From Limnoglobus roseus (GTDB lineage: Bacteria > Planctomycetota > Planctomycetia > Gemmatales > Gemmataceae): 64,000 nucleotides of DNA. How positions within the stretch are numbered: position 1 is the stretch's first letter; every line of letters starts with the position of its first letter. The notes beneath the pieces are model-generated. The model ran no database searches and was not told the origin of the DNA. It was given only the letters and a program-made list of their open reading frames with translations. Shown here piece after piece: positions 25,827-33,825 of the stretch. A program made the translations under genes and the position numbers. The stretch is from the NCBI RefSeq assembly GCF_008254045.1, contig NZ_CP042425.1, forward strand, positions 2,108,001 to 2,172,000, written 5' to 3'.

Positions 25827-26837
25827 TCAGGCCACCTGTCTTGCCGGTTCGACCAGCCGCCGGAGGGCGGCAAGCCACTTCCGGGCCGACGCCGCCACGG
25901 AATAATGTTCGTCCAACTGACGTCGGGCCGCCCCACCCAAATTGGCACGAACGGCCGGGTCGGAGAGCCGCGCGACCGCTGCAATCCATTCTTCCGGCGT
26001 ATTCGCGAGAAACCCCGTTCGGTTCGCCCCGACGAGGTGCGGGTGAACCCCGACATCATTCGCAATCACCGGCAGCCCGGCGGCCTGGTATTGCAATACC
26101 TTCAGCCCGCACTTGCCGCGGCTCCAGTCGTCGTCGGGAACCCAGGCGATGCCCACGTCGGCCGTCGCGATGTCGCGGGCTTCGGTCGCCTCCCGCCACG
26201 GCACGGGATCGACGGGCAGATGGTCGAAGGTGAGAAAGCGATCGCAGACGAGCTTCAACCGCGTGCCAGGCAGTGCCTTGCCGACGGCTTCCAGCAGCGG
26301 TCGGATGCGCTGAAGACCTTGCAGGGTGCTGGACGACCCGATCCAGACGAGTTGCACCGGGCCGGATCGCGTGTGGGCGGCCGGCGGGTACTTATCGGGG
26401 TCGACACTGGTGGGAATGACATCGACTCGGGCCGACGGCGTGTGCCGCGATGCCTCCGCGGCGAGGAAGTCGTTGCCGGCGATGACGGCATCGGCGGCCG
26501 CAACCGTGCGGGCGAACCGACGGGAGCGGCGGCGGCAGGCCGTCCCCTTTGGCGAGTACGAGTCCCGGAGCCAGATCGCGTCGTCGAAGTCGAAGACGAG
26601 TTTGGCGGCGTATCGGCGGAGCAGTGCGAGTTGCCAGCGGGGCAGCAGTTTACGCTGAAGGATGACGGCGTCCGCGGTGCGGAGTTCGCGGAAGAAGAAG
26701 GTGCGAGCGAGCGGGCTGCGGGGGAGCGGGCGAAGTTCGAGCGAGTGCCCGGCAACCGCCAGGAACGGCTGGAACGCGGCCAGCCGGTAGCGGCTGCACA
26801 CATGATCGACCGACTCAACGACCGCTACCAATCTCAC
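25827..26837 (-). CDS. GT4-like glycosyltransferase
   Basis: A 336-residue GT-B glycosyltransferase. The GTG at 26837 is chosen because GGAGG lies 6 bases upstream and the protein then starts at the first beta strand (VRLVAVVESVDHVCSRYR). The N-terminal domain has LVFDFDDAIW; the C-terminal nucleotide-sugar domain has LVWIGSSSTLQGLQRI and the family GKCGLKVLQYQAAGLPVIAND motif, close to the E-x7-E region. It lies downstream of smpB and upstream of the double kinase. Donor and acceptor are unknown. Confidence 0.85.
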   Translation of the reverse strand: MRLVAVVESVDHVCSRYRLAAFQPFLAVAGHSLELRPLPRSPLARTFFFRELRTADAVILQRKLLPRWQLALLRRYAAKLVFDFDDAIWLRDSYSPKGTACRRRSRRFARTVAAADAVIAGNDFLAAEASRHTPSARVDVIPTSVDPDKYPPAAHTRSGPVQLVWIGSSSTLQGLQRIRPLLEAVGKALPGTRLKLVCDRFLTFDHLPVDPVPWREATEARDIATADVGIAWVPDDDWSRGKCGLKVLQYQAAGLPVIANDVGVHPHLVGANRTGFLANTPEEWIAAVARLSDPAVRANLGGAARRQLDEHYSVAASARKWLAALRRLVEPARQVA

Positions 26838-26871
26838 GGCGGCCCTCCGTGGCCGTTGGTGTTCGCGGGGG

Positions 26872-27363
26872 TTAGCCCCGCTTCCGTGACATCGCCCGGG
26901 CGATGTCACGCTTCGCTTCCGCTTCCTTCAGCGAGTGCCGCTTGTCGTGCGTCTGCTTCCCGCGGGCGACGGCAATCTCGACCTTCGCCATACCTTCCTT
27001 GAAGTACAACCGCAGCGGCACCAGCGTGAAGCCGCGATCAGACGCCTTGCCGGCGAACTTCGTCAACTCGCGGCGGTGGAGCAGCAACTTCCGCTCCCGC
27101 TTCGGCTTGTGGTTCAACTGGTTGCCGGCCCAGTACTCGGGAATCTCGCAGCCGATCAGCCAGAGTTCATCCTTCTGAATGCGCGCGTACGCCTCGTCGA
27201 GCGTGGCGTGGCCGTCGCGGAGGCTTTTGACCTCCGTGCCGAGGAGCGCGATGCCGCACTCGAGCGACTCGACGATCTCGTACTCGTGCGCCGCTCGGCG
27301 GTTCCGACAGACGTGGACGATCCCGTCCTTGTCCGGCTCTTTCTTCTTTTCGCCCTTCGCCAT
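26872..27363 (-). CDS. smpB: SsrA-binding protein SmpB
   Basis: A 163-residue partner of tmRNA in rescue of stalled ribosomes. The start at 27363 gives MAKGEKKKEPD followed by the core VCRNRRAAHEYEIVESLECGI, TEVKSLRDGHATLDEAY, and the basic C-terminal tail (DKRHSLKEAEAKRDIARAM). All family landmarks are present. The ssrA gene is not visible in this window. The promoter region is shared with the divergent LigD_N gene, 79 bases away; an extended -10-like TGCTACTAT lies there on the minus strand. Confidence 0.96.
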   Translation of the reverse strand: MAKGEKKKEPDKDGIVHVCRNRRAAHEYEIVESLECGIALLGTEVKSLRDGHATLDEAYARIQKDELWLIGCEIPEYWAGNQLNHKPKRERKLLLHRRELTKFAGKASDRGFTLVPLRLYFKEGMAKVEIAVARGKQTHDKRHSLKEAEAKRDIARAMSRKRG

Positions 27364-27442
27364 GTTGCACTCGTGCGGTAATCGGCCCCGATAGTAGCAT
27401 ACGACTGGAGAACCTGCGAAGTCCAACTCGAGAACGAATGCC

Positions 27443-27844
27443 GTGCCGCGATTCGCGATCCTCGAACACGACTGGCCGACCCGCCACTGGGACTTGCTCC
27501 TTGAAGACGGCGACGTGCTGAAGGCGTGGCGGCTGCTAGCCGAACCCGTGCCAGGATCATCGGTTGCGGCCGAACCGAACTTCGATCATCGACGGCTGTA
27601 CCTGGATTATGAGGGGCCGCTTTCCGGCGACCGCGGGAGTGTGATGCGGTGGGATTGGGGCGAATTCGAGTGGCGGGAACCAACGGAAGTCACAGTCCAC
27701 GGGCAGAAACTCGTCGGCACGATTCGCCTGCACCACGGGGCAACGGGTTGGGTGTGCGAGGTTTTGGCGGTTTTGGCGGTTTCGGCGAGCGGGGGGCGTC
27801 AGCCCCCTGATTCTGAAGGAACGTCGCAAGAATCAGGGGGCTGA
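27443..27844 (+). CDS. Stand-alone LigD N-terminal (3'-phosphoesterase-like) domain protein
   Basis: A 133-residue protein matching the phosphoesterase domain of DNA ligase D (PF13298): FAILEHDWPTRHWDLLLEDGDVLKAWRL, then EGPLSGDRGSVMRWDWGEF and the strand GQKLVGTIRLHH. In LigD this domain trims 3' ends during end joining. Here it stands alone, as it often does in planctomycetes; ligase and polymerase domains are not nearby. The start is a GTG at 27443, since the nearby ATG is in another frame. The last ~20 residues (SASGGRQPPDSEGT...) are encoded by the left arm and loop of the palindrome at 27784, and the stop falls in the right arm. Confidence 0.8.
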   Translation: MPRFAILEHDWPTRHWDLLLEDGDVLKAWRLLAEPVPGSSVAAEPNFDHRRLYLDYEGPLSGDRGSVMRWDWGEFEWREPTEVTVHGQKLVGTIRLHHGATGWVCEVLAVLAVSASGGRQPPDSEGTSQESGG

Positions 27845-27858
27845 CGCCCCCGCTCGCC
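27784..27858. repeat. GGCGAGC-type palindrome overlapping the 3' end of the LigD_N gene
   Basis: Arms 27784-27814 and 27829-27858 pair with one bulged base and a 14-base loop. The outer part matches the terminator at 7371-7394. It ends 1 base before the next, convergent, gene. Confidence 0.9.
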
Positions 27859-27859
27859 A

Positions 27860-28066
27860 TTATTCCTCTTTCCGCCGCGTGCCGTCCTGATCGAGGCCGT
27901 TGAAGTTCACGGAACTGTGCCGGCCGAACGTCTCTTCGACGGCGGCCGCCTCGTCCGGGTTCTCGGCCAACTGACGCTTGAGGGCGTGTCGGCGGTGCTT
28001 GTTACCGCGTTTCTTCACGGCCCGCTTCATTTCGCGCATCTTGCGTTTATCGGGGTCGACTGGCAT
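27860..28066 (-). CDS. Small basic hypothetical protein
   Basis: A 68-residue, strongly charged protein: basic helix (DKRKMREMKRAVKKRGNKHRRHALKR as spaced segments) followed by an acidic patch (ENPDEAAAVEE) and a short C-terminus. GGGAG lies 7 bases before the ATG at 28066; longer starts would translate a heptamer array and are rejected. It resembles small nucleic-acid- or ribosome-associated proteins only in charge. No family with known function recognised. Confidence 0.65.
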   Translation of the reverse strand: MPVDPDKRKMREMKRAVKKRGNKHRRHALKRQLAENPDEAAAVEETFGRHSSVNFNGLDQDGTRRKEE

Positions 28067-28081
28067 AACACATCTCCCAAT

Positions 28082-28101
28082 GCGGAACGCGGAACGCGGA
28101 G
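28082..28101. repeat. Heptamer array, GCGGAAC type
   Basis: Two full GCGGAAC repeats and GCGGAG, just upstream of the small basic gene. It is roughly complementary to the CTCCGCA array at 28170, so the two may fold together. Confidence 0.7.
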
Positions 28102-28145
28102 TATAAAACCAAGAACAACCCACTCTTTGCGGGCGACGGCTATTC

Positions 28146-29198
28146 ATGACTTCGGCTCTGGGTTCTGAACTCCGCACTCCGCATTCCGCACTCCGCATTC
28201 TCATCGCGACCGACGCCTGGCACCCGCAGGTGAATGGCGTCGTCCGCACGCTGGACACGACCACCCGCACCCTGCGAAATCTCGGCCACGATGTCTGCGT
28301 CGTGTCGCCGGATGGCTTCGCCCAACTGCCGGTGCCGTTCTATCCGGAAATCCGCGTCAGTTGGCCGTGGCCGCACCGCATCGACGCCGTGGTCCGCCGA
28401 TTTCGCCCGCAACACGTTCACATTGCCACGGAGGGGCCGATCGGCCAAATGGTTCGCCGATATTGTCGGCACCGCGGCTGGCGGTTTACCACATCGTACC
28501 ACACCAAGTTCCCGGAATACCTCCGGGCGCTCGTCGGCGTGCCGGAACGGTGGGCGTACCGCGTGCTGCGGTGGTTCCACAACGGGGCGGCCGCCGTCAT
28601 GGTCGCGACGCCGAGTTTGGAAGCCGACCTACAATCCCGCGACTTCACGCCGCCGATCCGCCGGTGGTCCCGGGGCGTTGACCTGAGTTTGTTTCAGCCG
28701 AAGGCGAGGGAAGCCGGGCCGTACCCGCGGCCGGTGCTGTTATCCGTCGGCCGGGTGTCCGCGGAGAAAGGGCTGGAAGACTTCTTAAAGTTGAACACGC
28801 CCGGCACGAAGGTGATCGTCGGCGACGGCCCCGCGAAGGCGGAATTGGAGAAGCGCTACCCGGACGCCGTGTTCTTGGGCTACCGCAAGGGGCAGGCACT
28901 CGCGGACTGTTACGCCGCCGCCGACTTGTTCGTCTTCCCGAGCAAGACCGACACTTTCGGCCTCGTGATGATCGAAGCCCTGGCGTGCGGCCTGCCGGTG
29001 GCCGCGTACCCCGTGACCGGCCCCATCGACATCATCACCCGGCCGGAACTCGGGGCACTGAACGAGGACTTGGGCCGGGCGATCGAGCAAGCGACCACCA
29101 CCGGCGACCCGGCCGTGTGCGTGGCCGAAGGCCGGACGTACACTTGGGCGAACTGCACGGCCCAGTTCTTGGCGAACCTTGTGCCCGTTCGGGCGTAA
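28146..29198 (+). CDS. GT4 glycosyltransferase, MgtA-like (probable hexosyl/mannosyl transfer)
   Basis: A 350-residue GT-B enzyme. The Rossmann N-terminus reads ILIATDAWHPQVNGVVRTL, the signature of MgtA/PimB-like and digalactosyl-type transferases; TSYHTKFPEYL follows. The C-terminal domain has LLSVGRVSAEKGLEDFLKL, GDGPAKAELEKRYP and FPSKTDTFGLVMIEALACGLPVAAY-type motifs (split by a few residues), including the E-x7-E pair. These enzymes put sugars on lipids or lipid-linked glycans at the cytoplasmic membrane. The first 17 residues (MTSALGSELRTPHSALR) come from a heptamer array, so the native start was probably lost or replaced. No other good start exists. Confidence 0.88.
   Translation: MTSALGSELRTPHSALRILIATDAWHPQVNGVVRTLDTTTRTLRNLGHDVCVVSPDGFAQLPVPFYPEIRVSWPWPHRIDAVVRRFRPQHVHIATEGPIGQMVRRYCRHRGWRFTTSYHTKFPEYLRALVGVPERWAYRVLRWFHNGAAAVMVATPSLEADLQSRDFTPPIRRWSRGVDLSLFQPKAREAGPYPRPVLLSVGRVSAEKGLEDFLKLNTPGTKVIVGDGPAKAELEKRYPDAVFLGYRKGQALADCYAAADLFVFPSKTDTFGLVMIEALACGLPVAAYPVTGPIDIITRPELGALNEDLGRAIEQATTTGDPAVCVAEGRTYTWANCTAQFLANLVPVRA
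28170..28197 (+). repeat. Heptamer array, CTCCGCA type, encoding the N-terminus of the glycosyltransferase
   Basis: CTCCGCA, CTCCGCA, TTCCGCA, CTCCGCA in tandem. Translated as ELRTPHSALR before the first beta strand of the enzyme. Confidence 0.85.
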
Positions 29199-29209
29199 CC
29201 TCGCGCGGG

Positions 29210-30970
29210 TTACTTCTTGGCGGCCGGTTTAGTTGGGAACCAGCCGAGGAAGGTCGTGTTCTGGTTGTCGTCTTCGAAGCGGGCGACCTTCTGCACGTCC
29301 GTCCCGCCCGGCTTGGCGGTGAACAGCGTCGCGTCGTGCAGTTTGCCGGTGTCGGGGTCGTACTCGTACCGGGCGGCGGCGACGCGCTTGCCGTCCGGCG
29401 ACCACCTCATTACCAGGAACGCCGTCTTCTCGTACTCGGCCACTTCCTGGAACTTGCCCGTCGGCGACACGTTGAACCACTTGAACCCGGTCTTGCGGAA
29501 CGGGTGCTCCCACCCGGCGGCGAGGAACGCCTTGTCGTCCCGCGACGGCGTGAGCCACATCAGCGAGTAACCGTCGTTGATCGGCGTCGGCTTGCCGCCG
29601 GCGACGGGGACCGTGACCCACCGGTAGTTCGGCAACTTCGGGTCGCGGCCGATGTTGTTCTGGATCGCCCGCCACGACTTGCCGTCGGCCGCCCACTGCA
29701 TGATTTGGTAATCCTTCGGCACGTCGATCTTCTCGTCGGTCTTCGCCTCCACGTCGAACAGCCGATTCTCGAAGATGTGATACCTCTGGTCGTCGATGAT
29801 CTCTAGCTCGGCGATCCGTGTTCGGACCACCTTCTTGTCATCCGGCGACAGGATGAATTGATCACCGGGCTGGTACGGCACGCCGAGGTCCGTACCGGCC
29901 GTGTCCTCCCACACGCTCCGTTGGTGCAGGGTCAAGTCGGTCGCATCGTCCGCGGCGGACTCGCCGTGCTTGCCCGCGAACAATACCTTCGTGCCATCCG
30001 GCGTGAAGCCGAGGAAGTGCTTGCCGTCTTTCAACGTCAGCTTCTTCTCGACCTTCCCGTCCGGCGTGTAGGCGATCAGCACGGCGGCCTTCTTGTCGAA
30101 CGTCCAGAGCAAGCCTTCATCGGCCGGTTCCTTCGGCAGTGGGGCGGCCGCAGCGTTCGGCGCAGTCGACGGCACGAACGACCAGGCGGCGAACACGGTC
30201 AGTAAAACGCCGAGGGTGGCGGCGGTTTTCAGTTTGGCGAAAATCATGGTTCGCATCACTCCCGTAACGATGGCCGAGACGGTCGGGGGAAGGATGGCCG
30301 CGAGTTCCACCGGCGGCGGGGCGGCATGGGCCGACTCCGCGACGGCGGCGAAGAGGCTGGCCGAGAAGGTCACGCCGCGTTTCGTCAGACGGGCGGCGAG
30401 TTGCTTGCGGGCGGCGGCGAGGCGGCTGGACAGTGTGCCCTCGGCGATGCCGAGTTCCCGGGCCGCGTCCGCCCGGCCGACGCCGTCGAGTTCGCACAGC
30501 ACGACGGCCGCCCGGTAGGCGTCCGACAGGTTCGCGATCTCTTCGTCGAGCATCGCCAGCACGTCGGAATCGACGGTGGTGCAAGCGACGGCCTGCGTTT
30601 CCGGCACGCGGGCAGCGAGGGTTTCCTTGCGGCGGCGGCTCACGGCGAAGGCCTCCAACGCGGCCTTGCGGGCCACCCCGTACAGAAACCCGCCCACCGC
30701 CGACCGCGGCTGAATGACGTGGGCCTTCCGGGCCAGTACGACGAATACCGCCTGATAGGCGTCTTCCGCCAACTGATGGTGGCCGAGCACGCGACGGCAG
30801 ACGGCGAACACCCGCGGCCCGTGCCGCCGGACCAACTCGGCGAAGGCGCCCTCGTCGCGGCGGGTGACGAATTGTTCGAGCAGGTCGCCGCAAGACAGGC
30901 CGGCCGCTGCCCGCCGCGTGGCCGCGTGCCGGAGGCGATCGACGACGTTCCGCAATCCCGCCGTGGGCAT
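29210..30970 (-). CDS. ECF sigma factor with membrane anchor and C-terminal beta-propeller (WD40/TolB-like)
   Basis: A 586-residue protein. Residues 25-100 are sigma region 2 (FAELVRRHGPRVFAVCRRVL, AEDAYQAVFVVLARKA). Residues 138-200 are region 4 (LSDAYRAAVVLCELDG, AARELGIAEGTLSSRLAAAR). A hydrophobic helix follows at about 245-265 (TLGVLLTVFAAWSFVP). The rest is a propeller-like domain (LLWTFDKKAAVLIAYTPDG; RWSPDGKRVAAARYEYDPD) predicted outside the membrane. Such fused sigma factors are known from Gemmataceae and lack a separate anti-sigma gene, as here. The propeller may sense an outside signal and control release of the sigma part. It lies 93 bases after the DUF3224 gene. Confidence 0.9.
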   Translation of the reverse strand: MPTAGLRNVVDRLRHAATRRAAAGLSCGDLLEQFVTRRDEGAFAELVRRHGPRVFAVCRRVLGHHQLAEDAYQAVFVVLARKAHVIQPRSAVGGFLYGVARKAALEAFAVSRRRKETLAARVPETQAVACTTVDSDVLAMLDEEIANLSDAYRAAVVLCELDGVGRADAARELGIAEGTLSSRLAAARKQLAARLTKRGVTFSASLFAAVAESAHAAPPPVELAAILPPTVSAIVTGVMRTMIFAKLKTAATLGVLLTVFAAWSFVPSTAPNAAAAPLPKEPADEGLLWTFDKKAAVLIAYTPDGKVEKKLTLKDGKHFLGFTPDGTKVLFAGKHGESAADDATDLTLHQRSVWEDTAGTDLGVPYQPGDQFILSPDDKKVVRTRIAELEIIDDQRYHIFENRLFDVEAKTDEKIDVPKDYQIMQWAADGKSWRAIQNNIGRDPKLPNYRWVTVPVAGGKPTPINDGYSLMWLTPSRDDKAFLAAGWEHPFRKTGFKWFNVSPTGKFQEVAEYEKTAFLVMRWSPDGKRVAAARYEYDPDTGKLHDATLFTAKPGGTDVQKVARFEDDNQNTTFLGWFPTKPAAKK

Positions 30971-31063
30971 GGAGCTTCCCCCGCACTGTGTTGCCGCTGT
31001 TCTATCTGGGCGAACGGCCGCGGCGCGTCGGTGGGAAGTGGAGAAAAATGTGCGGGCGAACCG

Positions 31064-31465
31064 TCACGCCCCCGGCAGGGTGTACTCGAAGTCGTAGAAG
31101 TGCTTGCCGCCGGTGATTTCAATCGACATGGTGCCGGCCAAGTCGGTGAGTTCGCCGGTGCCGGAGTCCGGGACGACCGTGATTACGAGTCCCGGTTCGC
31201 CCCGGTTCATCGTGCCGCTGTGCTGGAGGACGAACGTGCCGGACTTGCCGCCGAGCGTGCCGGTGACGCGCTCGATGGCCACGTAACCGGCCGAGCCTTT
31301 GACCGCCGTGCCCGCGGCGAGCATCTCGCCGACGCTGGTGGCTTCCAGGTCGCCGTGGAACTGCTTGTCGATCGACCGTCGGCCGAGGAGGCTGCCTTCC
31401 GTGGTGTCGTAGGTCGGCAGCGGGGCCAGCTTCACGTCGAACGGGCCGCGCACGCGGTTCGTCAT
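31064..31465 (-). CDS. DUF3224 domain protein
   Basis: A 133-residue protein matching DUF3224, a small beta-barrel of unknown function: GPFDVKLAPLPTYD, SIDKQFHGDLEATSVGEMLAA, YVAIERVTGTLGGKSGTFVLQH and DSGTGELTDLAGTMSIEI. The ATG at 31465 has GGAGA 6 bases upstream. It follows the sialidase-like gene by 17 bases and so belongs to that operon. Confidence 0.88.
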   Translation of the reverse strand: MTNRVRGPFDVKLAPLPTYDTTEGSLLGRRSIDKQFHGDLEATSVGEMLAAGTAVKGSAGYVAIERVTGTLGGKSGTFVLQHSGTMNRGEPGLVITVVPDSGTGELTDLAGTMSIEITGGKHFYDFEYTLPGA

Positions 31466-31482
31466 CGCACTCTCCGAGGGTG

Positions 31483-32493
31483 TCACTTCCGCAGCGTTGC
31501 CGGGTCGATCGCGACGTGCTTGATGTGCGTCCGCCGCCAGGTGTAGGTCATCTGCAACTGGCCGTCGGCCGATTGGATGATCGCCGGGTACGAGTACTCG
31601 CCGAGTTCCGTTTCCAGGTCGTGGACCTTCACCCACGTCTGGCCGTCGTCGGTCGATCGTGCCAGGCTCAGCGGCACGCGGCCGACAGGCACCGGGTTGT
31701 AGATCAGGAACAGGTCGCCCGCCGTCGTCTTCACCACGTCGATGCCGGCGCTCGGGTTGAACAGATCCGTTTCCGCGGCCGGCGTGAACGTCTTGCCGCC
31801 GTCCTTCGACTCGGACCGGCAGACCTTCAGCGGGTTGGCCGAGCGCATCAGCGCGACGATCCGGCCGTCGCTCGCCTCGAAGAGCGTCGGCTGAATTTGG
31901 GCGTGCTTGCCCGGCACGTTGAACGGCGACGACCGCCACCACGTCTTGCCGTCGTCGGTCGAGCGGTCCACGAACGGCGTCCAGGTGCGGGTCGCGTTCG
32001 CCCCGGCTTCCACCGACGTGCCGGCGAGCAGCGTGCCGTCCTTCAACTGGATCGGCTTCGCCCGCACCGGGCCGTAGAACCCGGCCGGCATCACCTCCGG
32101 CTTTGACCAGGTCTTGCCGGCGTCGGAGGACCGTCGCAGGTAGCCGACCCAGGAGACCGGATCCGGCCCGATCTTGTACCAGAGGGCGAGGGTGCCGTTG
32201 GCGAGCTTGAACAGGACCGGGTTCCAGCACGGCTGCTTCGGCTGCGTGCCGAGCACTTGCGGCTCGCTCCACGCCTTGCCGTCGAAGGTGCTGGCCCAGA
32301 TTTGCACGTCGGGGGCTTTCTCCGCCGTGCCGCCGAACCACGCAGCCATCAACTTGCCGGGCTCGTGCTCGACGAGCGTGGAGGCGTGGCAGGAGGGGAA
32401 GGGGGCTTTTTCGAAGATGAACACGGCGGCACCCAGGAGAGGAGATCGAAGCCCGCAAAGCCCAGGCACGGCCGTGCCTGGGCTTTCGCCCAC
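31483..32493 (-). CDS. Sialidase-like (BNR/Asp-box) protein, N-terminus altered by a palindrome
   Basis: A six-bladed propeller protein with repeated Asp-boxes (SSDAGKTW, STDDGKTW, SKDGGKTF, STDDGQTW) as in exo-alpha-sialidases and related planctomycete proteins. The conserved domain begins at FIFEKAPFPSCHASTLVE, where family members normally follow a signal peptide. Here the upstream frame instead reads through the 30-bp palindrome at 32457 (SPGTAVPGLCG) up to a GTG directly after the stop of the preceding gene. A GTG at 32424 would give a protein without any export signal. So either the signal was lost or the start is misread. It is co-transcribed with an oxidoreductase and DUF3224; glycan degradation is the likely context. 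Confidence 0.8.
   Translation of the reverse strand: MGESPGTAVPGLCGLRSPLLGAAVFIFEKAPFPSCHASTLVEHEPGKLMAAWFGGTAEKAPDVQIWASTFDGKAWSEPQVLGTQPKQPCWNPVLFKLANGTLALWYKIGPDPVSWVGYLRRSSDAGKTWSKPEVMPAGFYGPVRAKPIQLKDGTLLAGTSVEAGANATRTWTPFVDRSTDDGKTWWRSSPFNVPGKHAQIQPTLFEASDGRIVALMRSANPLKVCRSESKDGGKTFTPAAETDLFNPSAGIDVVKTTAGDLFLIYNPVPVGRVPLSLARSTDDGQTWVKVHDLETELGEYSYPAIIQSADGQLQMTYTWRRTHIKHVAIDPATLRK
32457..32486. repeat. 30-bp perfect palindrome, AAAGCCC...GGGCTTT type
   Basis: AAAGCCCAGGCACGG and its exact complement without a loop. It lies between the stop of the oxidoreductase gene and the conserved start of the sialidase-like gene. Confidence 0.9.
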
Positions 32494-33726
32494 TTATCCA
32501 CCAATGACCTGCTCGCGCTCGGCGTCCCAGTAAACCTTCTTCCCGGTGCGGTACGACAGGTTCGCCAGGTGCGCCGCGGTGATGACGCGGTGGCCGAGTT
32601 CGATCGGGCTGTTCGGCTCCTTGCGACTGACGCAGCACTCCAGCCAGTTCTTCACGTGCAGGTCGGTCTCGTTCTTGGACGCCCAGGTGTCGATCGGCTT
32701 GATCGTTTCGTCGATCTTGTCGATCGTGTTGTACAGGCGGATTTCCTTATCGGCGTCGGCGATGAGCGTCTGCTTCGTGCCGTAGAAGGCACAGCCGACG
32801 CCCTCGGCCCCGTTGACGAACTCCACGGAGAAGGTGGCCGCGAACTTGCCGTAGTCCCATACGCCGTGGACCACATCGGGCGTCTCCCACTGCTTGAAGT
32901 AGTAGTTGCCGCCGTTGGCCACGACGCTCTTGGGGGCGTCCACGCCACCGAGCCACTGGACGATGTCGAGTTGGTGCGCGCCGATGTCCGTCATCAGACC
33001 GCCGGCGTAGTCCCAGTACCACCGCCACGAGAAGTACCGGACGGGGTTGAAGTCCCGCTTCGGGGCCTTGCCGAGGAAGGCGTCCCAGTCGACGGTCTTC
33101 TGCACGTCCTTGGTGAAGTCCTTCGGCGGGGCGAACGGGTCGCGCTTCACCCAGTTGCGGCAGTCCCACACCTTCACCCACACGATCTCGCCGAAGTCGT
33201 TCGACTGGATCAGGTCGCGGGCCTTCTTCCAGTGCGGGCCGCTGTGCCGTTGGTTGCCCACCTGCACGATCCGCTTCGTGGCCCGGACGGCCTCGATCAT
33301 CTCCTTGCCCTCGTCGATCGACTTCGTCAGCGGCTTTTCGACGTAGGTGTCCTTGTCGGCCTTCATGGTGGCGATGAGCAGGTCGCGGTGGTGGTGGTCC
33401 GGGGCGGCGATCACGACCGCGTCGAGGTTTTTGTGGTCGAGCAGCGCGCGGTGGTCGGTGTACTGCGTCGGCTTCTCCTGCCCCGCATCCGTGACCAACT
33501 TGCTAAACTTCTCCCGACGGAACCCCGCCACGTCGCAGACGGCCACGACGTTGTGCGTGTTCTTCAAGACTTCGCGGATGATCGACGACCCCCGGCCGCC
33601 GGCCCCGATGAGGCCGACGTTGAGCTTTTCGCCCGCCCCGGCGGTGCGGCCGTAACTGCTGGCCAGGGTGAACGCCCCGGCGGCGGCCGAGGTTTGCAGG
33701 AAGGAACGTCGCGAGAGTTTGGTCAT
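32494..33726 (-). CDS. Gfo/Idh/MocA family oxidoreductase with Tat signal
   Basis: A 410-residue exported dehydrogenase-like protein. The twin-arginine start is MTKLSRRSFLQTSAAAGAF. The Rossmann fold follows (LNVGLIGAGGRGSSIIREV), with VVIAAPDHHHRDL and the signature DTYVEKPLTKSIDEGKEM. The C-terminal domain has GGLMTDIGAHQLDIVQWL. It leads an operon with the sialidase-like and DUF3224 genes. A role in oxidising a released sugar is plausible but unproven. It shares only the general family pattern with the copy at 17494. Confidence 0.93.
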   Translation of the reverse strand: MTKLSRRSFLQTSAAAGAFTLASSYGRTAGAGEKLNVGLIGAGGRGSSIIREVLKNTHNVVAVCDVAGFRREKFSKLVTDAGQEKPTQYTDHRALLDHKNLDAVVIAAPDHHHRDLLIATMKADKDTYVEKPLTKSIDEGKEMIEAVRATKRIVQVGNQRHSGPHWKKARDLIQSNDFGEIVWVKVWDCRNWVKRDPFAPPKDFTKDVQKTVDWDAFLGKAPKRDFNPVRYFSWRWYWDYAGGLMTDIGAHQLDIVQWLGGVDAPKSVVANGGNYYFKQWETPDVVHGVWDYGKFAATFSVEFVNGAEGVGCAFYGTKQTLIADADKEIRLYNTIDKIDETIKPIDTWASKNETDLHVKNWLECCVSRKEPNSPIELGHRVITAAHLANLSYRTGKKVYWDAEREQVIGG

Positions 33727-33825
33727 GGAGAGTATCTCTCGAAGGGAATGATGGCAGGTGAGAAGAGTGTACACGACGAACGCGGGAGCTTCGAGGCGGA
33801 AAATGAAAAACGCGGGGGCCAGTCC

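Noticed and set aside
24107-26233. 708-residue plus-strand frame across the double kinase
   Set aside because: Shadow of two well-supported minus-strand genes; composition is typical of antisense GC-rich frames.
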